Origin: DATATJ01 sp963789075
Lineage (GTDB): Bacteria; Acidobacteriota; Vicinamibacteria; Vicinamibacterales; CAVVIG01
Reading direction: 5' to 3'
Assembly: GCA_963789075.1 (NCBI GenBank)
Contig: CAWBJQ010000003.1
Coordinates: forward strand, 310,001-374,000
Length of the DNA stretch: 64,000 nucleotides
Part shown: positions 9,811-17,711 of the stretch, piece after piece
Numbering within the stretch: position 1 is the stretch's first letter
Layout of the letters: each line of letters opens with the position of its first letter
Program-made: the position numbers and the translations under genes
The notes under the pieces: model-generated
What the model was told of the DNA's origin: nothing
Databases searched by the model: none
What the model saw: only the letters and a program-made list of their open reading frames with translations

Positions 9811-9894
9811 AAAGAACGCGTTGCAAAATTAGCTCTCGCGGGTGGCCGCGAACGGGGCCGGCCCCGCCGGGCCTAATTTCGCAACGCGCTCTTT
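9811..9894. repeat. Long inverted repeat (hairpin) at the 3' end of the 9899-11251 gene
   Basis: Arms of 22 bp at 9811-9832 and 9873-9894 are complementary at 20 positions. They enclose a GC-rich loop with a perfect 14-bp palindrome at 9853-9866. The right arm begins five bases past the stop of the upstream minus-strand gene. It could act as a transcription terminator or be a small mobile repeat. The rest of the 9546-9898 interval shows no gene. Confidence 0.6.
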
Positions 9895-9898
9895 TGAA

Positions 9899-11251
9899 TC
9901 AGCATCCCGTCGCGGGCTGACGGAAACCGGCAAACGGGTTCAGCAGCCCCATCAACGTGTATCGCCCAATGTTGGTGGAAGGAGTCTGCGTAGGCTCCGA
10001 GATCAGATTGGGCGCCAGGCGCATGAACCACGGCAGGAACACCTCGTCCTCGGGATGGTAGAAGCCGTCGGCGCTCTGCGTGCCATTCGGGTTCGCCCCC
10101 TGCCTGAAGGTGTTGGTGCCCATGGCGAACCCGATGCCGACGACGGGATCGCCGGTTTCGAGGATGGCGGTGCACCCGTACTGTGGTGCCGTTGGCGTCA
10201 ACCACGGCTCCACGCTGTTGTTGACGAACGGGTCGTCGGCCCATTCGGAAATCTCGTGGCTGAGCGGGTGGATGTCCTGCAAGGCCCAATCGGTGCCGCC
10301 ATTCGGTCGCGCAAAAATACCCGGCGACGTGTACGAGGCCCACCCGTACGTCTGCACCGGCTGATTGCCGCGGCCGTTCACGCCGCCAATCGCGTTGCCG
10401 GGAACGATGCCGGCGCCGTGGAAACCGATCACGCAGCAGTTCAATGGGTCTTTGCCGATGAAGAGCATGACGTCGCTGGTCGAGTAGAGCGCCAGATGTG
10501 TCGGGTCGGTGTAGCTCGAGCTGCTATTGAGGTTCTGGAGCTGTGCGGCCCACCATGAAATGTTGACGTCGGCGAAGATCACGCCGCGGCCGCTCTGAAG
10601 GAGCGTTCCTCTGTTGCCGGGCACGACAATCGTCACCGCTGGATGCACGATCGGGTGCAGGATGACGTGATAGTTGCTCGCGCCGGTCCGATTGAATTGC
10701 GCACGCATCGTGGCATCTTCGAGCTGCAGCTGCTGTCCGGTATCGCCCTGCGAGAGCGTGCCGCCTGCGCCCCTGATCAACGCGGGCGTGTTCGGAAACG
10801 CGCCCGCCGCTGTGGCGAACGGTGTCGAGCCATAGTCGTTGAGAGCGAACAGCGGCGAGGCCAACGTCGCAGCCGTGACACCGCTCCCGGAGAACGTCAA
10901 CCCGCCGACGATGACGTTCAGCGGCGTGATGTCCACGTCGATCGTCACGGAGCAATCCGACCCGACGCAGTTGTTCGGATCGGCGCCGACCATGTTGTAG
11001 CCGTACGTGACGCCGTCGTGCGGATCGACCGTCGATCCAAACCAGTGCGCGACCGTGCGCGTCGTCGGCAGGACGGGGGCGCCGCCGATCGTCGTTGTGC
11101 TTGCCTGCAGCTTCGAGTCGGGAATGGTCGGAACTGCACTGGGAGCTTGCGCGCCGACGACCAGCGCGAAGAGCGGGGCAATGACAGCGGCAACGGCAAT
11201 CGAGCTGAGTGCACGGCGCCAGAAATTTCGGCCTGACACGCTGCGATCCAT
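9899..11251 (-). CDS. Secreted protein of unknown function with an HEISE motif
   Basis: This 450-residue protein starts at an ATG at 11251 with AGGAGG seven bases upstream. A signal peptide covers roughly residues 1-33 (RRALSSIAVAAVIAPLFALVVGAQA). The mature part is rich in Gly, Thr and Asn. It contains PLSHEISEWADDP about two thirds along, reminiscent of the HExxx metal-binding motif of secreted metalloprotease-like proteins, and a terminal Cys. Paired cysteines (NNCVGSDCS, NCCVIG) suggest an oxidised extracytoplasmic protein. I do not recognise the family and assign no activity. It is a single gene followed by a long hairpin. Confidence 0.75.
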   Translation of the reverse strand: MDRSVSGRNFWRRALSSIAVAAVIAPLFALVVGAQAPSAVPTIPDSKLQASTTTIGGAPVLPTTRTVAHWFGSTVDPHDGVTYGYNMVGADPNNCVGSDCSVTIDVDITPLNVIVGGLTFSGSGVTAATLASPLFALNDYGSTPFATAAGAFPNTPALIRGAGGTLSQGDTGQQLQLEDATMRAQFNRTGASNYHVILHPIVHPAVTIVVPGNRGTLLQSGRGVIFADVNISWWAAQLQNLNSSSSYTDPTHLALYSTSDVMLFIGKDPLNCCVIGFHGAGIVPGNAIGGVNGRGNQPVQTYGWASYTSPGIFARPNGGTDWALQDIHPLSHEISEWADDPFVNNSVEPWLTPTAPQYGCTAILETGDPVVGIGFAMGTNTFRQGANPNGTQSADGFYHPEDEVFLPWFMRLAPNLISEPTQTPSTNIGRYTLMGLLNPFAGFRQPATGC

Positions 11252-11440
11252 TGGCACACCTCCTCGAGAAACGATGTGACGAGAGACTGCGACAGCGCCG
11301 ATGAGCGGCCTCAGGCGCCCGATGACACTGGTCGCGCCGCGCTGATTATGTTCATTTGCTGGAGGGCGTCAACTCAGCAGGCTGAAATCGATCTGCTGAG
11401 GTAGCGCGCGAGTCGTCGTGCTCTGCGGTAGCATTCAAGA

Positions 11441-11785
11441 ATGGGTGCGCACACGATCGAGGAAAACATCGAACGTGAGGTCGCCAGCTGGGACGGCGTG
11501 ACGGTGAAGCCCCACCGGTTCGGCGGGATCGAATTCACGGTCGGCCGTCGAGAGATCGGCCACTTGCACGGCAGTCGGCTCGCCGATATTCCGTTCCCGG
11601 TTTTCATGCGCAAGCAACTCGTCGATGCGGGCCGCGCTGAACGGCATCACGTCCTCCCCGAATCGGGCTGGGTGAGCTACCGTATCCGCAGCGAACGCGA
11701 CATTCCAGCGGTCATCGCTTTGTTCCGATTGAGTTATGAGCGGCCCTGGATTCGCACGACGACGATGTCAGAGCATCGAGCGTAG
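11441..11785 (+). CDS. Luciferase-domain (DUF5519) small protein
   Basis: This 114-residue protein matches the DUF5519 family, which is annotated as luciferase-like because of distant similarity to eukaryotic luciferase regulatory domains. Characteristic strings are PHRFGGIEFTVG, REIGHLHG and RHHVLPESGWVSY. No enzymatic role is established for bacterial members. The gene is monocistronic and starts at an ATG 30 codons before the histidine-rich motif. Light emission should not be assumed. Confidence 0.8.
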   Translation: MGAHTIEENIEREVASWDGVTVKPHRFGGIEFTVGRREIGHLHGSRLADIPFPVFMRKQLVDAGRAERHHVLPESGWVSYRIRSERDIPAVIALFRLSYERPWIRTTTMSEHRA

Positions 11786-12025
11786 CAGCGGTGTGATGAC
11801 TTCGTGCGTCGATGATGTAAACCCATCCGCGCGGTCCCAACAAATATTTACTCGTTCGTCGTCAGCGTGATGAAGCGATCGTCATAAGTCCTTCGTATCC
11901 TGCCCTCGCACGTCCACCCTTCCGATGACCAGGCGGCGGCCGCGGAGCGCCTGCGGCCGGCGTCTCGTGCACGCGAAAACGACGCCGCTCATTTTGCGAG
12001 CGGTTCACCCAACGTGGAGGCAGCG

Positions 12026-12847
12026 ATGTTCAAGGCGGCAGGCGGGTGGCACTTTGTGTTGACAGTCATGGTGGCCTGGACCCTGACGCCGCCGAGTGCA
12101 TCGGCCCAAGATGTCTCGCCGTTTCTCTTCACGGTCTCCACGTCCGACCCGACCCTGGTCGGCGGCGAGAGCCGCGCTGCCGGCGGCGCGGTCGCCGAAC
12201 CGGGACTGGCGCGGTGGACCGACGGCACCTTCGATCCCGGGGTGAGCGCCGGGCTCAGGGTGAGCTCCAACCTGATCGTCCGCTCGACGAAAGGCACGGT
12301 CGATTTCGTGTCGGACGGTCAGCGATTCGCCAGCTTTCAACAAGTCGAAGTTCTTCGAGAGATCGGTCACAACCCTGACCGCGAGTTGGCGGTCGGCGGC
12401 GGCGTGCGTGAGGAATGGGGCAGTTCGCGCGTGTTCGTTGGACGCGTCGTCGCCGGCCTGTCCGTCGGAGGAGGCCGGTTCGAAAGCAACGCCGTGTTTG
12501 AGAGGGCGACGGCCGTCGGACGAGACGCCGTAGACGTAATCACGACCGTCGGCTGGTCTCGCCCCGTTACGAACCGGATTGGCCTCGGCATCGAAGGCAT
12601 CGGACAGGACCTCGAAGGGTTCTGGTCGCGCGACGAAGCCGACGGCGGTGCGCGATTGCTCATCGGACCGTCCGTACATGTGACTGCAGCGGATCGACGC
12701 TGGTCACTCACTATCGCCGGAGGACCTTTGCTCACGTCTGTGTCAGTGGTCCCGGCAAGCGACGCGCTGCGCGAGATGCCGAGTGCGTCGTCCACCAACG
12801 GCCACTACGCCGTGCTTGGATCGTTTACGTACACGCTCTCTCGCTAG
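12026..12847 (+). CDS. Secreted or outer-membrane beta-barrel-like protein, unknown function
   Basis: This 273-residue protein begins at an ATG at 12026 with GGAGG at 12016-12020. A signal peptide ends near SASAQD. The mature sequence alternates polar and hydrophobic residues and ends in an aromatic strand (AVLGSFTYTLSR), as expected for a small outer-membrane barrel. No family name can be given. It stands alone between a DUF5519 gene and the ECF42 locus. Confidence 0.7.
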   Translation: MFKAAGGWHFVLTVMVAWTLTPPSASAQDVSPFLFTVSTSDPTLVGGESRAAGGAVAEPGLARWTDGTFDPGVSAGLRVSSNLIVRSTKGTVDFVSDGQRFASFQQVEVLREIGHNPDRELAVGGGVREEWGSSRVFVGRVVAGLSVGGGRFESNAVFERATAVGRDAVDVITTVGWSRPVTNRIGLGIEGIGQDLEGFWSRDEADGGARLLIGPSVHVTAADRRWSLTIAGGPLLTSVSVVPASDALREMPSASSTNGHYAVLGSFTYTLSR

Positions 12848-12876
12848 TGTCGCGTCCCTGAAGTGCGAAACACGTT

Positions 12877-13209
12877 CTATGGGTTCAGCTCCCTGACGGG
12901 TCGTACTTCAACGCTGCCTTCGCGCGCCGGAGGAATTTTCGCGGCGACCTGGATCGCATCGTTCAGGTCTCTCGCGTCGATCAGATAGAAGCCCGCCAGC
13001 TGCTCCTTCGTCTCGGCGAAGGGACCGTCGGTCACCGAGAGCTGACCGTTCCGGACGCGCACCGTCGTCGCGGTCTCGATCGGCTCGAGCGCCTCCGCCG
13101 CAACCAGGAGACCGCTCTTCCTGAATCCTTCACCACAGGCGAAACACTCGCGGTCGGGCACGGCATGGAGCTTCTCTTGCTCGAGATAGACAAGGCAGAG
13201 GTATTTCAT
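12877..13209 (-). CDS. YciI/DGPF-domain protein
   Basis: This 110-residue protein has the dimeric ferredoxin-like YciI fold and the diagnostic VTDGPFAETKEQLAGFYLID motif. DGPF proteins are found next to ECF42-type sigma factors, as here. Their role is thought to be regulatory or auxiliary, but no reaction is established. It lies 19 bp downstream of the sigma gene on the same strand. Confidence 0.9.
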   Translation of the reverse strand: MKYLCLVYLEQEKLHAVPDRECFACGEGFRKSGLLVAAEALEPIETATTVRVRNGQLSVTDGPFAETKEQLAGFYLIDARDLNDAIQVAAKIPPAREGSVEVRPVRELNP

Positions 13210-13228
13210 AGACGTCCTTCAACGGTCA

Positions 13229-14478
13229 TTAGAGTCCACTGAGCTCGCCAAGCCGGCGCTCGAGAAACCGGCGCTCCGGTTCCTGCTGTGTGAGGGCCAG
13301 CGCCCGCACGTACGAGGCGCGTGCGTCGACGGTGCGGCCAAGCCGCCTGCACAACTCCGCTCGTGCCGAGTGCGCCAGGCGATAGCCCGTCAGATCGCCG
13401 CGGTCGAGAATGGCCTCGATCAACACCAGGCCCGCCGCAGGCCCGTCGCGCATCGCCACCGCCACCGCCCGGTTCAACTCGATCACCGGAGAGGCATCCG
13501 TTCGCCACAGCGCGTCGTAGAGGCCGACGATCTCCGCCCAGTCCGTCGCCGCGGGACTCGCCGCCTGTGCATGCACGGCCGCAATCGCGGCCTGGATCGC
13601 GTACGGACCGACCCGCCGCGACGACAGCGCCTGTTCGACAAGGCGCTCGCCTTCAGCGATCTGATCGCGGTCCCACCGCGTGCGGTCCTGATCATCCAGC
13701 AGGATCAGCTCGCCCGACGATGACGTGCGGGCGGCGCGCCGTGATTCGTGCAGCAGCATCAACGCCAGTAATCCGCGCGCTTCGGGCTCCGGCAGCAGCT
13801 CCACGAGGAGCCGCCCCAAACGGATCGCCTCAGTCGGAGAGATCGAGCCGCGTCAACGATTGCGCCGGAAGAGGCCGCATAGCCCTCGTTGAACACGAGG
13901 TAGATCACGCGCAGCACAGCGTCGAGACGGGCGGGCAGCTCCGCTCTGGTCGGCACCTGATACGGAATGCGCGCGGCGCGGATCTTCGCCTTCGCGCGCA
14001 CGATGCGCTGCGCCAGCGTCGGCGCCGGCGTCAGAAACGCCCGCGCGATCTCCTCAGTCGTCAGCCCGCAGACCTCGCGCAGCGTCAGCGCGACCTGCGC
14101 ATCGGCGGCGAGAGCCGGATGACAGCACGTGAAGATCAGGCGCAAACGGTCGTCGTCCACGCTCTCTTCGTCGGCCCACGCCGCGGTGTCGACGACGGCG
14201 ACGTCGGCTTGGTCGCCGACATCGTCGAGCGCGTCAAAACGCTTGCGGCGGCGCAGGCTGTCGATGGCCTTGAATCGTCCGGCCGACACCAGCCATGCGC
14301 GGGGATTGGCCGGCACGCCGTCGCGCGGCCACTGCTCCAGCGCGGCTCGGAAAGCGTCGTGCAGCGCTTCCTCCGCGACGTCGAAGTCGCCGAGCAGGCG
14401 AATCAGCGTCGCGAGCACGCGCCGGGATTCAGACAGATAGACGGCATTCACCGCCTCGTGCACGGGATCGGTCGCCAC
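13229..14478 (-). CDS. ECF42-type RNA polymerase sigma factor with C-terminal DUF6596/TPR-like extension (one frameshift)
   Basis: The N-terminal 170 residues hold sigma-70 regions 2 (DFDVAEEALHDAF, NPRAWLVSAGRFKAID) and 4 (LTLREVCGLTTEEIARAFL). The C-terminal half is the helical extension seen in ECF42 sigma factors, with RLGRLLVELLPEPEARGLLALMLLHESRR split by a frame change. The shift lies near 13842-13850, between VDAARS and the helix starting SPTEAI. About 415 residues in total, normal for the family. Same-strand YciI/DGPF genes flank it on both sides, the conserved ECF42 context. Control by the extension rather than an anti-sigma factor is known for the group. Confidence 0.88.
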
Positions 14479-14570
14479 GCCGACCGATCACACCATCTTC
14501 ACTGCGCCGGCGCAACCTGGACACAAGGCGCCTCGCTCCAGGCGTCAGCCGCTGACCCGGCGAAGCCGCA

Positions 14571-15003
14571 CTATGGACGATTACGCCCGGTCTTGAAGGA
14601 CTCTTCCAATTTTGCGACGGCGGGCGGTACGTCCGCGAAGTCCTCGAGCTCGAACATCTGCCGCAATTCGATCTCCGGCTGCGCGGCCGTCGTGCGGCAG
14701 AAGATCGAACGGCGCGCGTTTCGCCCATTCGATCGCCTCTTCCTTCGACTTCACGTTGATCATCCAGTAGCCGGCGAGGAGCTCCTTTGTTTCCACGAAG
14801 GGGCCGTCGGTCACCTGCGGCTTCCCGTTCTGGAAGATGACCTTTGCCCCTTTCGAGCTCGGCTGGAGGCCCGCGCCGTCGAGCAGCACGCCGGCCTTGA
14901 CCAGCTCCTCGTTGTATCGGCCCATCACCTCGAGGTCCTTGGCTGTTGGCAGCTCCCCTGCCTCAGTTCTCTTGTCCGCTTTCAACAACATCATGAATCG
15001 CAC
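14571..15003 (-). CDS. YciI/DGPF-domain protein (one frameshift near the C terminus)
   Basis: A second DGPF protein of about 143 residues starts at a GTG at 15003 (RFMMLLKADKRTEAGE, the usual beginning of the family). It carries VTDGPFVETKELLAGYWMI. Near 14690 the frame changes. The expected ending, EIELRQMFELEDFAD then ESFKTGRNRP, is read in another frame and stops at 14571. It lies 92 bp upstream of the ECF42 sigma gene and probably forms one operon with it. Confidence 0.85.
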
Positions 15004-15103
15004 GTCAGATCTCCTTTCTGCTTGATGGTCGAGCGACGCGTAGCCGGATCGACAGGTCATCAGAAACGCATGAACGAATTCCCTCTATAATCCACCTGGA
15101 ACG

Positions 15104-15970
15104 ATGAAGAAGCGCCTGCTCGACTCGGGGAGCGGTTCCAGTAAGCGCGTCAGCAACGGCCTGGTCGCGTTGAGCTCCGTCGCGGTGCTCACGGTGTACA
15201 GCGCGGGGTACGTGCGGACCCGTGCTGCGGCCGCGCGGTTCGAGGTGCCGGCGGGTAACCATCGGAGCGGTCCGAGGTCGGCGACCCCGGCGACCCCGCC
15301 ACTCGTCGCGTCGGCCGCGACCGCCTCGTCGAGCCCGTTGATTGCCGGTCCCGCCGCGCCGACGATCGAAGCGCCGAAGCACGTCACCCGCGCTCCAGCC
15401 GCATCAACCGGGACTTCCGTCGTCGAATCCCCGCAGATCTCCAAGCCTTCGCCGGCGCTGCCTGAGTCACCGGCCCCGCCGGCATTCGCTGCGCCGTTGT
15501 CCGCGCCGGCATCCGAGCCCGCGCGTGCTCCTGCGGCGGCATCTGTTCCGGCGCCGGCACCCGCCGCCGCACCAACTCCGACGCCGGTGCCGTCACGAGG
15601 CCCCGCGCCGGCGGCGGCGCCCGCGCCATCGGCATCGCCCGCGGCGCCAATCGCCGTGAATGCGCCGCCGGTCGATCCGTCCGAGGAACCGTTTGTCTTC
15701 CGCGGCTCGTTCAAGAAGGACGGAACCTTTCTCGGCTGGGGCTACAGCCGCCACGGTGATATCCAGGCCTCGGTCCAGATCGAGAACGGACGCATCGTGT
15801 CCGCGGTCATCGTGCAGTGCCTGACGCGCTATTCGTGCGACGTCATCGACAAGTTGCCGCCGCAAGTCGTCGGCCGGCAGAGCGCCGAGGTGGATCACGT
15901 GTCGGGCGCCACCGAAAGCGCGGACGCTTTTTACGACGCCGTGATCGACGCGCTGTCCAAGGTGAAATGA
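15104..15970 (+). CDS. FMN-binding domain protein with membrane anchor and Pro/Ala linker
   Basis: This 288-residue protein has a membrane segment around residues 19-35, a long Ala/Pro-rich linker (about 47-190), and a C-terminal FMN_bind domain of about 95 residues. The flavinylation motif D264-H-V-S-G-A-T270 matches the ApbE target pattern DxxSGAT, so T270 should receive FMN by a phosphoester bond. The linker probably lets the flavin domain reach electron donors in the periplasm. The stop overlaps the ApbE start (ATGA), and the RnfD-like gene follows, giving a three-gene module. Confidence 0.9.
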   Translation: MKKRLLDSGSGSSKRVSNGLVALSSVAVLTVYSAGYVRTRAAAARFEVPAGNHRSGPRSATPATPPLVASAATASSSPLIAGPAAPTIEAPKHVTRAPAASTGTSVVESPQISKPSPALPESPAPPAFAAPLSAPASEPARAPAAASVPAPAPAAAPTPTPVPSRGPAPAAAPAPSASPAAPIAVNAPPVDPSEEPFVFRGSFKKDGTFLGWGYSRHGDIQASVQIENGRIVSAVIVQCLTRYSCDVIDKLPPQVVGRQSAEVDHVSGATESADAFYDAVIDALSKVK

Positions 15971-16895
15971 TCCGCACCGTTGCGGTGATGGGCACCATCG
16001 TGACGATTCAGATGGTCGCCGACGCCCGCGATTCTCACATCATCGATCGGGGCGATTCGGACGAAGCTGTCGAGCGCGCGCTGGACTGGTTTCGGCGCGT
16101 CGAGGCCTGTTGCAGCCGATTCGATCCGCACAGTGAGCTGATGCAGCTGTCGGCGCAGATCGGTCTGGCGGTGCCCGTCAGCGAGATGCTCTTCGAGGTG
16201 GTGCAGTTTGCGCTGGCGGTCGCCGAGGAGACGGCGGGCGCGTTCGATCCGACCGTCGGCCGCGAGATGGAGACGCGCGGCTTCAACCGCGAGCATCGCA
16301 CGCGGAAGATCGTGCGGACGCCGCTCGAGTCCGGCGGCGATGCGTGCTATCGCGATGTCGCGCTCGACCCGGACCATCAAACCATCACGCTCCTTCGTCC
16401 CCTGATCCTCGATCTTGGTGCGGTCGCGAAAGGCTTCGCGATCGATATGGCGGCGCGCGAGCTGAGGCCGTTCGAGGATTTTGCCATCAATGCCGGCGGC
16501 GACCTGTATCTGGGAGGGCGCAGCCCGGACGGGACACCGTGGTCCATCGGCATCCGTCACCCACGGCGCGATCGCCACCTGATCGCATCGGTCGCGCGTC
16601 CGACGCGGCGGTGTGCACATCGGGTGACTACGAGCGCACGACCGCTGATGCACGCGCCGGCCACCACATTCTCGACCCGCGGTCGGGCGCGCCGTCGACC
16701 GCCGTCGCGAGCGTTACCGTCGTTGCGCCCACCGCGATGGCCGCGGATGCGCTGGCGACGGCGGCGTTCGTGCTCGGCCCACACGAGGGGATTCGGCTTC
16801 TCGAGCGTCAGGGTGTCGAGGGGCTGATCGTGACGCCGGCGCTCGAGCGCTATGAAACGCGGGGGATGGCGAGTGTCTACGCCTGCGGCGGTTAA
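15967..16895 (+). CDS. apbE: ApbE, FAD:protein FMN transferase (one frameshift)
   Basis: The enzyme moves FMN from FAD onto a Thr of target proteins, probably the upstream FMN_bind protein. Recognisable are the start IRTVAVMGTIVTIQMVAD, FDPTVGREM, the LDLGAVAKGFAIDMAA segment, AINAGGDLYLGG and the late HHILDPRSG and ADALATAAFVLG. The frame changes near 16590, between SVAR and ASDAAVCTSGDYER, so about 309 residues are split in two. All key motifs survive. It overlaps FMN_bind by four bases and its 3' end overlaps the next gene. Confidence 0.9.
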
Positions 16896-17688
16896 GCGAT
16901 TTTTCCGCACGCCGAAAGGCCTGCTGCTCCTCATCCTCGCGGCGCTGATTGTTCTGGCATCTGCCGGTCAGGGCGTCGCGTTGGTCGCGCCGGGCTTGGG
17001 GGCCGCGATGCTCATCGGTGGGGCGATCGACGCGGTGATCATTCGCAGGCGCCAAGGCGCGTGGGAATTTCCGAGTGGCGCGATCCTCACCGGGATGTTT
17101 GTCGCGATGATCCTGAGCCCGCAGCAGCCGTGGTACGTCGCGGCCATCACGTCGGCCGTCGCGATTTTCAGCAAGTATGTGTTTCGGACGCGGTCGGCGA
17201 ACGTCTTCAATCCAGCCGCGCTCGCCATCGTCGCCACGTTCTATCTGTTTCACACGACTCAGAACTGGTGGGGCGCGATGCCGGACCTGACGCCGCTCGC
17301 GCTCGTCGTGCTGTTCGCCACCGGCATCTTCATCACCGACCGCGTCAACAAAATGCCGCTGGTGCTGGTTTTTCTCGGCAGCTATTACACGCTGTTCACG
17401 TTGATGGCGTTTCTCGGCCGGCCTCAAGAGGTTGCGGAAATCTTTCGGGCGCCGGACCTCCATGCCGCCCTGTTCTTCGCGTTCTTCATCCTGACCGACC
17501 CGCCGACGTCACCGGTGCGGTATCCCGATCAGATCGTCTGCGGCGTGATCGTCGCGGTTGCCAGCGTCGCCGTCTTCGCATGGGTCGGCGCGGTCCATTA
17601 CCTGCTGTCGGGTGTGTTGGTCGGCAACATTTGGGAAGCGTGGCGCCGGACGCATCCACGGACGTCCAGGGCCGCGATCGAGGTGTGA
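16873..17688 (+). CDS. RnfD/NqrB-family membrane protein
   Basis: This 271-residue integral membrane protein has about nine or ten hydrophobic helices and resembles RnfD/NqrB subunits that carry flavin across the membrane. The signatures SANVFNPAALAI and FFILTDPPTSPVRYPDQ are present. I chose the GTG at 16873, which has GGGGGA seven bases before it; an upstream ATG at 16852 lacks a ribosome site. With ApbE and the FMN_bind protein it would form a minimal transmembrane electron-transfer chain. No other Rnf/Nqr subunits are present. Confidence 0.88.
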   Translation: MSTPAAVKRFFRTPKGLLLLILAALIVLASAGQGVALVAPGLGAAMLIGGAIDAVIIRRRQGAWEFPSGAILTGMFVAMILSPQQPWYVAAITSAVAIFSKYVFRTRSANVFNPAALAIVATFYLFHTTQNWWGAMPDLTPLALVVLFATGIFITDRVNKMPLVLVFLGSYYTLFTLMAFLGRPQEVAEIFRAPDLHAALFFAFFILTDPPTSPVRYPDQIVCGVIVAVASVAVFAWVGAVHYLLSGVLVGNIWEAWRRTHPRTSRAAIEV

Positions 17689-17711
17689 CGCCCGCGACAC
17701 CGGCGCTCAAG

